Shown here one piece after another: positions 34,230-42,089 of a stretch of 64,000 bases of DNA. Source of the DNA: Saccharibacillus soli (lineage in GTDB: Bacteria > Bacillota > Bacilli > Paenibacillales > Paenibacillaceae); NCBI GenBank assembly GCA_002189105.1, contig NIOB01000001.1, positions 1,178,001 through 1,242,000 on the forward strand, in the 5' to 3' direction. The notes beneath the pieces were generated by a model that was not told where the DNA came from, did no database searches, and worked only from the letters and a program-made list of their open reading frames with translations. Both the position numbers and the translations under genes were made by a program. Every line of letters begins with the position of its first letter. The first letter of the stretch is position 1.

Positions 34230-34639
34230 GAAAATCCCCGCTTTTCTTCAAAATCGCTGGGCCGTGTACGCAAAATCCGAAGGCCGCAGATTGAGCTGGA
34301 TTTTCGATCCATGCAAGGAACAGTTTCAAAGACGTGCCGCAGCACATCAAGGAATTACAACGCCGTTGGCGATTCGGTTAGCTTCTGGAGTGAATACGGA
34401 CAGAGCATGAAAAGACAGGTAAAGATACACTTCAGCGAGTTTGCGTACACGGCTCAGTATCTTGAATATTATAGCACAGCCGGGAAGACGAACCAGAAAC
34501 GCCCTGCCGCCGCCTGTCCCTCGGCAAGTCCGGGGCAACGATGTATACAAAAAAGAGTTCCGAAAGCGGCGAAGCCGGCGTCGGAACTCAGGTTAAGCCC
34601 GCACGAATGTCAGTGCCCAGTCCGGCATCCGCGCGAGTC
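34230..34639. other. Non-coding stretch upstream of the regulator
   Basis: Contains a minus-strand TATAAT (34468-34473), a possible -10 for the regulator with a 230-nt leader, and the terminator at 34549-34589. Open frames here have no ribosome sites. Confidence 0.4.
34549..34589 (-). terminator. Terminator of the hemerythrin/SEC-C unit
   Basis: GAGTTCCGA / TCGGAACTC stem, 17-nt loop, then T6 on the minus strand. Confidence 0.8.
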
Positions 34640-34756
34640 TTACAGCGTTAGTCGCAGCACTTTTTTGCATTTCAGGCCGCTGTCGCAGAGGCAGGGATCA
34701 TTGCGCCGCGAAGATACGGGAGCGGGCCGCGAGAATGAAGAAAACAAACCGCTCAT
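34640..34756 (-). CDS. SEC-C motif microprotein, apparently frameshifted at its end
   Basis: 38-codon frame starting at ATG 34756, which overlaps the hemerythrin-like stop codon (ATGA). It reads MSGLFSSF, then RRNDPCLCDSGLKCKK, a zinc-binding SEC-C motif (family pattern about RNDPCPCGSGKKYKKCC). The conserved CC end is missing: the frame continues VLRLTL. Removing one base at the T6 run (34661-34666) restores KCKKCCD and a stop at 34648. Either a real indel, a sequence error or frameshifting. Likely a metal-binding accessory of the overlapping gene. Confidence 0.6.
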   Translation of the reverse strand: MSGLFSSFSRPAPVSSRRNDPCLCDSGLKCKKVLRLTL

Positions 34757-35178
34757 TTCGGGGACTCCTCGAACAGCAGGCGTTCTTCTTCGCGGCTGTG
34801 AAACTCATTGACGACGATCAGCGCGTGGAAGCGGTGCATGACTTCCGGCGTCAAGCCTTCGTCGTCCAGTCTCGAGACGATGTCGGCGACGACCATGCGC
34901 AGAATGTCGTGATCGCGGGTCAGCTTGATGATCGACAGGCAGCGATCCGGATCGCTCCCGGCCATCTCTTCGTAGAATCCTTCTTCTTCGGCATCGGCAT
35001 GGCTCAAGATGCGTGTTACCCAGTAGCCGACCAGTTGATCTGCCGCTGTGCGAGCTGCTTCCATCTTGCCGGCTGCAAGCAAAGCTTCCAATTCTTCCGT
35101 TTTATCGATCGCACCGCTTAGACCGCCTTCGTGGATGGCATGATGAGCGTTCGGTTGGCGCAGAGAAGGTCCTCCCAT
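34753..35178 (-). CDS. Hemerythrin-like (HHE) domain protein
   Basis: 141-aa helical protein with HHE-type metal-ligand pattern: HHAIHEGGL near residue 12, ILSHADAEEEGFYEEM near 57-72, RDHDILR near 88 and NEFHSREEERLLFEE near 124-138. Such di-iron proteins bind O2 or NO, or help repair Fe-S clusters. It is divergent from ywiC, and the shared region holds an NreC-like palindrome. The SEC-C ORF is coupled to its 3' end. Minus-strand extended -10 TGCTATACT is near 35237-35242. Confidence 0.7.
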   Translation of the reverse strand: MGGPSLRQPNAHHAIHEGGLSGAIDKTEELEALLAAGKMEAARTAADQLVGYWVTRILSHADAEEEGFYEEMAGSDPDRCLSIIKLTRDHDILRMVVADIVSRLDDEGLTPEVMHRFHALIVVNEFHSREEERLLFEESPK

Positions 35179-35292
35179 TATCGTTTCCGCCTTTCTTAAT
35201 GAAATAATGATTTCGGATCTTGATCCAAACGCGTTCAGTATAGCACGATGACGTGTTCGAGAAGGGCGGGTTAGGCATTTCCAGAAGCGAAA

Positions 35293-35306
35293 CAGGGAAG
35301 TCCCTG
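35293..35306 (+). promoter_or_regulatory. NreC-like palindrome upstream of ywiC
   Basis: CAGGGA-AG-TCCCTG, 8 of 10 matches to the TAGGG-N4-CCCTA pattern I associate with staphylococcal NreC sites. A -10 candidate TATAGA/TAGAAT lies at 35330-35337, so the palindrome centre is about 43 bp before the start, as at narG and narK in this window. Confidence 0.55.
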
Positions 35307-35390
35307 ATTGGTCACTGCTGCGCCGCTTTTATAGAATAACCCCGTAAGGAAAGGCAGCGCGCGAGCGCCGGCCAGAAGGAGGAGCTTGTC

Positions 35391-36110
35391 ATGAATCGCT
35401 ATATTCCGAACCAGCACGGGGCATGGGCTATGCTGCTGATGCCCTTTTTGCTGGGGATGTCCGCTGCTGGAGCCGTACTCGTCCATATTCCGCTGTTTCT
35501 ATGCTGGCTGGTGATGTATCTGTTTAGTTTTCCCGTGCTGCAATGGATCAAGACGGGCAAAAAGGAACGTTATCTGAAGCCTTCGCTGCTGTACGGCCTG
35601 ATGCTCGTTCCGCTCGCAGCGACCGTCGCCCTGTCCGAACCGAAGCTGATCGGCTACGGCGCTCTGCTGTTAATCCTGTTCGCTATTCCGGCGCGTTACG
35701 CCAAAGCCAAAAACGAACGCGCACTGCTGAACGACATCGTTGCCATTTTGCTGTTCTGCTCGTTCATCTATCCGGTCGTGTACGTTGGAGCAGGCAGCGA
35801 AGCCGACTGGACGCAGACCACACAGCTTTTCCTGCTGATAGGACTTTATTTTATCGGAACCGCCCTGTATGTGAAGACGGTCATTCGGGAGAAGAAGAAC
35901 CCTCGCTATTATCAAGCTTCGATCACGTACCATGTTCTGCTGATCCCGTTCGCCGTCTGGTTGAGCCTTCCGCTGGCCGCTGCATTCTCGCTGCTGCTGA
36001 TGCGTGCGATCTTGCTGCCAAAGCTGAAGCTGAACGTGAAGCATACAGGGATGGTCGAGATTGGCTTTGCGTTGACGCTGTATCTGTTCGTCATGCTCGC
36101 GTATTTGTGA
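35391..36110 (+). CDS. ywiC: YwiC-like membrane protein
   Basis: 239-aa polytopic membrane protein (about seven to eight helices). It opens with the YwiC signature NQHGAWAMLLMPFLLGM and has RYAKAKNERALLNDIVAIL. In B. subtilis ywiC lies beside narK, fnr and narGHJI and is induced without oxygen, but its biochemical role is unknown. Here it is 15 kb from narG but has an NreC-like palindrome at the same promoter position. ATG 35391 follows AAGGAGGAG. Confidence 0.8.
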   Translation: MNRYIPNQHGAWAMLLMPFLLGMSAAGAVLVHIPLFLCWLVMYLFSFPVLQWIKTGKKERYLKPSLLYGLMLVPLAATVALSEPKLIGYGALLLILFAIPARYAKAKNERALLNDIVAILLFCSFIYPVVYVGAGSEADWTQTTQLFLLIGLYFIGTALYVKTVIREKKNPRYYQASITYHVLLIPFAVWLSLPLAAAFSLLLMRAILLPKLKLNVKHTGMVEIGFALTLYLFVMLAYL

Positions 36111-36428
36111 ACATTCAATGGTGAAAAAAGAAGCTTTGCCTCATGAGCCTGCCATCGTCAATCGCGGACGAACGTGATGACTCGCGCGGAAGCGAGACTT
36201 GGAGGAGATTTATCGCGGCTCAAAGGCAAAGGCGGCGTTGCGAATCAGATAGAGGCAGGGTCGGCCGATTCGCTCTATTCGCAGGCTGATCGAACGTCTA
36301 GACCTGAGCATTTTTTCGTTTCTTTTGCAGGGAATCCCCGATCGTTCTTCGCGCCCTCTGAGCGTAGACTAATGAAAGAAGATTGTGTATGGTAGATAAA
36401 TCGGATTGCAAAGAAAAGGAGCACGATT
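36111..36428. other. Intergenic region before modA
   Basis: 318 bp. No convincing promoter, riboswitch, ModE-like site or small gene is visible. Confidence 0.4.
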
Positions 36429-37289
36429 ATGAAAAAAATGAATTCTCTGCTCTTGCCGCTGCTGGCGCTCATTCTGATCCTGTCGGCCTGCGGAGCCAAG
36501 CCGACCGAGCAGACCTCCAACCAGGCCGCCAATGGTGGGATGAAGACAAACAGCGCTTCGGCATCTGGCAAGGAAGAGAAGCCCGAAGCCGAATCGGTGA
36601 CGCTGACAATCTCTGCCGCAGCCAGCTTGACGGATGCACTGACGGATATTCAGAAGACGTATGAGTCTGCCCATCCCAATGTGAAGCTGGCGTTCAACTT
36701 TGGCGCTTCCGGTGCCCTTCAGCAGCAGATCGAGCAGGGGGCTCCGGCGGATTTATTCCTGTCGGCTTCCTCCAAGAACATGAAGGCACTGCTGGATGCC
36801 GGTCTGATCGAGGCCGAACATGAGAAGAACTGGCTGAACAACACGCTGCTTGTGGTCGTTCCTCAAGATTCGTCGGCTGAAGTTCGTAACATGGGAGACT
36901 TGTCCAACGCTGCCGTGAAGCATGTCGCAGTGGGTATCCCGGAGAGCGTACCAGCCGGCAAGTATGCCCAGGAAGCCCTCACTCATGCGGGATTGTGGGA
37001 CGCGCTGCAGGACAAGCTGGTTCAGGGCAAAGACGTGCGCCAGGTGCTGCAATATACCGAAACGGGCAATGCGGATGCCGGATTCGTCTATAAGACCGAT
37101 GCGATGACTTCAGATCAGGTGAAGGTGGCTTTCGAAGTAGACCCGGCCAGCTACTCGGCGATCCATTATCCGATCGGCATCGTGAAGGCGACCAAATATC
37201 AGGAAGCAGCCGAAGCTTTCTATGATTATCTGCAAACACCGGAAGCCCTGGATGTCCTGACCGGATATGGCTTCTCCGTCGCCAAGTGA
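36429..37289 (+). CDS. modA: Molybdate ABC transporter substrate-binding lipoprotein
   Basis: 286-aa lipoprotein that captures molybdate outside the membrane. Signal peptide with lipobox LSAC (Cys about 21), a Ser/Glu-rich linker, then ModA sequence: LTISAAASLTDALTDIQKTYE, FNFGASGALQQQIEQGAPADLFLSAS, and YTETGNADAGFVYKTDA, with oxyanion-binding Ser/Ala/Tyr positions. RBS AAAAGGAGC. Overlaps modB by one base. Supplies molybdenum for the nitrate reductase cofactor. Confidence 0.9.
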   Translation: MKKMNSLLLPLLALILILSACGAKPTEQTSNQAANGGMKTNSASASGKEEKPEAESVTLTISAAASLTDALTDIQKTYESAHPNVKLAFNFGASGALQQQIEQGAPADLFLSASSKNMKALLDAGLIEAEHEKNWLNNTLLVVVPQDSSAEVRNMGDLSNAAVKHVAVGIPESVPAGKYAQEALTHAGLWDALQDKLVQGKDVRQVLQYTETGNADAGFVYKTDAMTSDQVKVAFEVDPASYSAIHYPIGIVKATKYQEAAEAFYDYLQTPEALDVLTGYGFSVAK

Positions 37290-37969
37290 TGCCGCTGGCG
37301 GACATCGGCTGGAGCGAATATGGGTCGCCGATCCGCCTCTCGCTTCAGGTCGCGCTGCTGGCGAGCGTCATCGTCATCGTACTGGGCACAGCCGCTGCCT
37401 GGCTGATGTCGCGGCGTGCCTCTTTTCGCGGCAAGACGGTGCTGGAGACACTCTTTATGCTTCCGCTTGTGCTGCCGCCAACCGTGGTGGGATTCCTGCT
37501 GTTGATGCTGCTCGGACGTCGCAGCTGGCTGGGCGTGATGATTGAGCGAGTCTTCCATTCGCCAATCATCTTCTCCTGGTGGGCAGCGGTAGTTGCCGCC
37601 GTAGTAGTTGCATTTCCACTGGTTTATCGAACCACGGTTGTTGGGTTTGAAGCCGTGGATCGGGATCTGGAAGACGCGGGCCGTTCCATTGGAGCGGACG
37701 AATGGCAGGTATTCCGGCATATTACGCTGCCGCTCATCATGCCGTCGCTCAAGACCGCCTACGTGCTGGGCTTCGCCCGCAGTCTGGGCGAGTTCGGCGC
37801 TACCTTGATGATCGCCGGTAACATCCCCGGACGAACCCAAACGGTTCCGACTGCGATCTATGTCGCGGTTGATTCCGGTCATCTGGAATCCGCATGGGCC
37901 TGGACGATTGCCATCGTAGTGATTTCCTTTGCCTTGCTGCTGCTGACCGGAAGGCGCCGCACCCCTTGA
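37289..37969 (+). CDS. modB: Molybdate ABC transporter permease
   Basis: 226-aa permease with five to six membrane helices and the ABC-ATPase contact loop EDAGRSIGADEWQVFRHITLPL. SLGEFGATLMIAGNIPGRTQT is typical of ModB/CysW-type permeases. Start ATG 37289 overlaps the modA stop (TGATG); GTG 37286 is possible. No modC ATPase follows; a terminator does. Confidence 0.9.
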   Translation: MPLADIGWSEYGSPIRLSLQVALLASVIVIVLGTAAAWLMSRRASFRGKTVLETLFMLPLVLPPTVVGFLLLMLLGRRSWLGVMIERVFHSPIIFSWWAAVVAAVVVAFPLVYRTTVVGFEAVDRDLEDAGRSIGADEWQVFRHITLPLIMPSLKTAYVLGFARSLGEFGATLMIAGNIPGRTQTVPTAIYVAVDSGHLESAWAWTIAIVVISFALLLLTGRRRTP

Positions 37970-38022
37970 AGGTGTACGGTTTCCGATTTTAGGCGGATTC
38001 TAGTCAGACTTGAGTTACTCAG

Positions 38023-38058
38023 AACCCTGATCTTCCGTCATGGAAGGTCGGGGTTCTT
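38023..38058 (+). terminator. Terminator of modAB
   Basis: AGAACCC.GA.CTTCC / GGAAG.TC.GGGTTCT stem with TT after it. Confidence 0.7.
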
Positions 38059-38132
38059 TGCATGATAGCTTAGTCAGACGAACGGTTTCGCCAAGCGAAA
38101 TCCTATTATTTAAGTGAGATCAGTGATTGCAC

Positions 38133-38165
38133 CTAACGTTTCTGAACTGAAGTCTAACGTTTCTG
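38133..38165. repeat. Short direct repeat upstream of the sugar ABC operon
   Basis: CTAACGTTTCTG occurs twice (38133-38144, 38154-38165), 21 bp apart, two helical turns. It could be a tandem AraC-type activator site for the response regulator encoded downstream. Confidence 0.45.
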
Positions 38166-38176
38166 CTCTATTCAAA

Positions 38177-38190
38177 TGTAAGCGTTTTCT
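38177..38190 (+). promoter_or_regulatory. cre-like site before the sugar ABC operon
   Basis: TGTAAGCGTTTTCT matches 13 of 14 positions of TGWAANCGNTNWCA, 51 bp before the first permease ATG. Indicates carbon catabolite control. Confidence 0.65.
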
Positions 38191-38240
38191 TATACGATGA
38201 ATTCAGCCATTATGTAACCAAGAAAAGGGGGCGGGCGGAC

Positions 38241-39182
38241 ATGAAAGAGGAGAAACCCAAACGAAAACATACACGCTGGCGCAAGCAGGATACCGAGCTT
38301 ACTCTGCTGGCACTGCCAACCACGATCTGGTACATCCTGTTTTGTTTCCTGCCAATGTTCGGGATCATTATCGCGTTCAAGAACTTTAAGATCTCCGGCG
38401 GATTCTTGAGCAACGTCTTCAACAGTCCGTGGTCAGGCTGGAAAAATTTCGAGTTTCTGTTCAAGTCGAATGATGCCTGGGTCACCATCCGCAATACACT
38501 CGGCTACAATCTGGTATTCATCGTGCTGGGGATTCTCATTCCGGTTACGCTGGCACTAATGATCGGAAGGCTGCATAATCGCAGGGCCGGTAAAGTGTAT
38601 CAAACGATGATGTTTCTGCCTTATTTTCTCTCCTGGGTTGTCGTATCTGCCGTGATCTGGGCATTCCTCAGCTTCGATAAAGGCATTGCCAATCAAATGC
38701 TGAATCAAGTCGGGGCCGAGTCGGTCAACTGGTATATGGAACCCAAGTATTGGCCGTATTTTCTGATCTTCATGAACGTGTGGAAAGGCATCGGTTACGG
38801 CATGGTCGTATATCTCGCTACGATCACCGGCATCGACAGCACCTATTACGAAGCAGCCGTCATCGACGGAGCTTCGATCTGGCAGCAGACCCAATACATC
38901 ACGCTGCCCATGATGAAGCTGGTCATCGTGATGATGTTCATTCTGGCGGTGGGACGGATCTTCTATACGGACTTCGGCTTGTTCTATCAGGTGCCGAGGG
39001 ATTCCAACTCACTCTTCAATGTGACGACCACACTCGACGTACTCGTCTACAAACAGCTCAAGACTGCAACCGTCGGTATGGCTTCGGCAGCAGCCTTTGT
39101 GCAGTCTGTCATGGGCTGCATCACCATTCTGCTCGCCAACTGGATCGTGCGCCGCATTGATCCGGAGAGCGCGATGATGTAA
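38241..39182 (+). CDS. Sugar ABC transporter permease, LplB type
   Basis: 313-aa inner-membrane permease of the carbohydrate uptake family that carries oligosaccharide or aldouronate substrates (LplB/YtcP/YteP group). About six helices; ATPase-contact loop YYEAAVIDGASIWQQTQYITLPMM. It starts behind AAAAGGGGGC. The second permease follows 13 bp later, then the binding lipoprotein. No ATPase gene is present, as usual where a shared MsmX-type ATPase is used. Confidence 0.85.
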   Translation: MKEEKPKRKHTRWRKQDTELTLLALPTTIWYILFCFLPMFGIIIAFKNFKISGGFLSNVFNSPWSGWKNFEFLFKSNDAWVTIRNTLGYNLVFIVLGILIPVTLALMIGRLHNRRAGKVYQTMMFLPYFLSWVVVSAVIWAFLSFDKGIANQMLNQVGAESVNWYMEPKYWPYFLIFMNVWKGIGYGMVVYLATITGIDSTYYEAAVIDGASIWQQTQYITLPMMKLVIVMMFILAVGRIFYTDFGLFYQVPRDSNSLFNVTTTLDVLVYKQLKTATVGMASAAAFVQSVMGCITILLANWIVRRIDPESAMM

Positions 39183-39195
39183 GGGAGGGGACATT

Positions 39196-40128
39196 ATGGC
39201 AGCAGCAAAAAGCGAGACGGGAAGCGGCCTGGATCGCTACAACCGCATCAGCACGGGGATGAATCTATTTTTTCATTGCATATTCATCCTGCTGGCACTG
39301 GTCTGTGTCATCCCGATTGTCGTAATCCTGTCCATCTCTTTCTCCAGTGAAGACTCGATCCGTCAGACGGGTTATCACATCCTCCCGACGATGTTTTCGG
39401 TTGAAGCCTACGGCTTCATCCTGAAGCAGGGAACAGTCATTCTGCGGGCGTTCGGCGTATCTGTGCTGGTCACGGTACTGGGAACTGTCATCGGTGTCCT
39501 GCTCACGGCTTCGATGGGGTATGTGCTGGCACAGCCGAATTACAAGTTGAAAAACTTCCTCACCTGGGTGGTCTTCATTCCCATGGTATTTAACGGGGGA
39601 CTGGTCTCCAGCTATTACATCAATGCCAATCTGCTCGGGCTAAAAGATACGATCTGGGCACTCATTCTTCCACTTGCCGTCTCTTCCTTTAACGTCATCA
39701 TCTGCAAGACCTTCTTCCGTACCACCATTCCCGACGGCATTGTGGAGTCGGCGGAAATTGATGGAGCGAGCCAGCTGCGCATTTTCTTCTCGATCATTAT
39801 GCCGATCTCGCTGCCTGTGCTGGCGACGATTGGTTTGTTCCTCTGCTTTGGCTATTGGAATGACTGGTTCCAATCCATGCTCTACATCAACAATCAGGAT
39901 CTGTATTCTTTGCAGGCGCTGCTTAACAATCTGATGAGCAACGTCGATGCCCTGGCCCGAAATGCCTCGAGCATGGGCATCAGCTACGCGTCGCTTGTGG
40001 CCACCATGCCCAAAGAGACGGCACGTATGGCGGTCGCCATCCTGATCGTCGTCCCGGTTGCCTTCGCCTATCCGTTCTTCCAGCGGTATTTTATCGCGGG
40101 GCTGACGGTAGGTTCAATCAAGGGATGA
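39196..40128 (+). CDS. Sugar ABC transporter permease, LplC type
   Basis: 310-aa partner permease (LplC/YtcP-like) with about six helices. ATPase-contact loop VESAEIDGASQLRIFFSIIMPISLP; typical end YPFFQRYFIAGLTVGSIKG. RBS GGGAGGGG. In these systems LplB- and LplC-type proteins form a heterodimeric channel. Confidence 0.85.
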   Translation: MAAAKSETGSGLDRYNRISTGMNLFFHCIFILLALVCVIPIVVILSISFSSEDSIRQTGYHILPTMFSVEAYGFILKQGTVILRAFGVSVLVTVLGTVIGVLLTASMGYVLAQPNYKLKNFLTWVVFIPMVFNGGLVSSYYINANLLGLKDTIWALILPLAVSSFNVIICKTFFRTTIPDGIVESAEIDGASQLRIFFSIIMPISLPVLATIGLFLCFGYWNDWFQSMLYINNQDLYSLQALLNNLMSNVDALARNASSMGISYASLVATMPKETARMAVAILIVVPVAFAYPFFQRYFIAGLTVGSIKG

Positions 40129-40228
40129 TCCCGAAAACGGCCTTCCTTCCGTAGGGGATGGAAGACCGCTCGGTCATCGAAATATAGATCACCAGAACCA
40201 GATCACCATACAAGGGGGTACGAGATTG

Positions 40229-41734
40229 ATGAAAAAGACCTGGAAAAGCTTGTCCACACTCTGTGCAGCGGTGCTGCTCACTTCGTCATTGGCAGCGTGC
40301 GGCGGTGGCGGTGGCAGTACATCACAGGGAACGGATGGTTCAAAGTCCACGGAGGCAAATGGGGCAGGCAAGGATACGAAAGCTTCTGGCGATGTGCCAA
40401 CCCTGGTCTGGTGGACCATCGGCGGACAGATCCCCGATAACTTTGACAAGGCCGTTGCTGCCATGAATGACTATACAGCCGAGAAGATCGGCGTGAAGAT
40501 TGATCTTAAGGTCGCCAGTTGGGCCGATTGGGACACGAAGATCAACACCATCGTCAACACGGGTGAACCGTTCGATATTATGTTTACCAACAGCGGTAAA
40601 TATAATCAGCAGGTCTCGATGGGCGCCTTCGCTGATCTGACGGATATGGTGCAGAGCGAAACGCCGGATCTGTACAAGCTGATTCCGGAGACGGTATGGG
40701 ATGGCGCCAAGATTGGCGGCAAGATTTACTCTGTACCGACTTACAAAGACTCTTCGCTGACCCAATATTGGGTGTTTAACGACGAATATGTCCAGAAGTA
40801 TAAGATCGATCTGAACAGCATCAAGACGTTAGCAGATCTGGACAAGCCTTTCCGTGACATGAAAGCGGGCGAAGGCAAAAGCTTCTATCCGCTGGGTCTG
40901 ACCCAAAGCGACGGCTTCAACGGTCTGTTCAACGGCTATGATGATCTGACCCTGGGATTGTCTCCGATCGGGGTCAAAATCGACGATACGTCGCGCAAAG
41001 TGGTCTTCACACTGAATCAACCGGATATGATGGCCGATCTGAAGCAGCTGCATCAATGGTACCAGGACGGCATCATCAACCCGGATGCACCAACGCGCGG
41101 CGAAGCCGAGAAAGCCCGTCCCTTCTTCAGCGCTCAGGCATTCCCTGGAGCGGAAGCCAACTATCAGATCAACGAAGGCGTTGCCAAATACGATATGCAG
41201 CAGGTATTCGGCCCGCTCTATACCACCAGCACCATTCAAGGCTCGCTGAACGCGATCTCCGCCAACTCCAAATACAAGGCAGAAGCGCTCAAGTATCTCC
41301 AACTGGTCAACACGGACGCCAAACTGCGCAACATGTTGGCTTTCGGTGAACTGGGTGTGGACTACAAGAATGTGGACGGCGAGAAGGTCATCGAACGCAC
41401 CAGTGATACGTGGCCGCTGGCCGCTTACACGCAGGGCACGTTCTTCAATCTGGCTGTGACCAAAGGCGCCCCCGAAGATCAATGGGAACAAGTGCGCAAG
41501 CTGAATGAACAAGCCAAACCCTCTTCCACGCTGGGCTTTGCACTCGACATCAGCAATCTGACAACGGAAGTCGCCAATACCAAGGCCGTCTGGGATAAAT
41601 ACCGCTCTGAGCTGGTCACCGGTGCTTCCGATCCTGAAGTGGTCGTGCCCAAGATCGAAGCCGAGATGAAGGCAGCCGGACTGGATGCGATTATGCAGGC
41701 TGCGCAGGAACAGATCGCTGCTTATTTCAAATGA
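40229..41734 (+). CDS. Sugar-binding lipoprotein, LplA type
   Basis: 501-aa extracellular solute-binding lipoprotein. Signal peptide with lipobox SLAAC (Cys about 23), Gly/Ser/Thr linker, then a two-lobed binding domain starting PTLVWWTIGGQIPDNFDKAV. ATG 40229 follows AAGGGGG. Last gene of the operon before a strong terminator. The GH30 gene at 12-13 kb and cre sites suggest plant or microbial polysaccharide fragments as substrates, but the exact sugar is unknown. Confidence 0.85.
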   Translation: MKKTWKSLSTLCAAVLLTSSLAACGGGGGSTSQGTDGSKSTEANGAGKDTKASGDVPTLVWWTIGGQIPDNFDKAVAAMNDYTAEKIGVKIDLKVASWADWDTKINTIVNTGEPFDIMFTNSGKYNQQVSMGAFADLTDMVQSETPDLYKLIPETVWDGAKIGGKIYSVPTYKDSSLTQYWVFNDEYVQKYKIDLNSIKTLADLDKPFRDMKAGEGKSFYPLGLTQSDGFNGLFNGYDDLTLGLSPIGVKIDDTSRKVVFTLNQPDMMADLKQLHQWYQDGIINPDAPTRGEAEKARPFFSAQAFPGAEANYQINEGVAKYDMQQVFGPLYTTSTIQGSLNAISANSKYKAEALKYLQLVNTDAKLRNMLAFGELGVDYKNVDGEKVIERTSDTWPLAAYTQGTFFNLAVTKGAPEDQWEQVRKLNEQAKPSSTLGFALDISNLTTEVANTKAVWDKYRSELVTGASDPEVVVPKIEAEMKAAGLDAIMQAAQEQIAAYFK

Positions 41735-41762
41735 GTGAAAGCCGGCAGTCGGAGGCTGGGGA

Positions 41763-41798
41763 CTCGAACGGAATGGGATTTCCGTTCGAGTTTTTTCC
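41763..41798 (+). terminator. Terminator of the sugar ABC operon
   Basis: CTCGAACGGAA / TTCCGTTCGAG perfect stem followed by T6. Confidence 0.9.
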
Positions 41799-41821
41799 GT
41801 TACGTGTACGCCCTCGTACCT

Positions 41822-42028
41822 TGACCGCTTAAGATGTTAGGTTTCGCCCTCCGGAAACCCGCTTGAATCGTGCGTGTTTCCGAAAGGCTCAAACCTTGGA
41901 TTCTATGCGGTCAACTCACTAGTATGCTGACCGCTTAAGATGTTAGGTTTAGCCCCCCGGAAACCCGCTTGAATCGTGCGTGTTTCCGAAAGGCTCAAAC
42001 CTTGGATTCTATGCGGTCAACTCACTAG
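41822..42028. repeat. Tandem 106-bp hairpin element
   Basis: Two copies (41822-41927 and 41928-42028) differing at only two positions in the compared stretch. Each starts TGACCGC and ends GCGGTCA with inner GGTTT/AAACC and CGGAAAC/GTTTCCG pairings, so each can fold into one long stem-loop. Lies between a terminator and the histidine kinase gene. Confidence 0.85.
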
Positions 42029-42089
42029 CTATTGTAATTTTCCGTTGACGTGAGATGCTATAGAAAATGCGGCAGGGGAGGTTTCCGAT

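Noticed and set aside
36174-36571. Short frames in the gap before modA
   Set aside because: No ribosome sites; composition typical of non-coding shadow frames.
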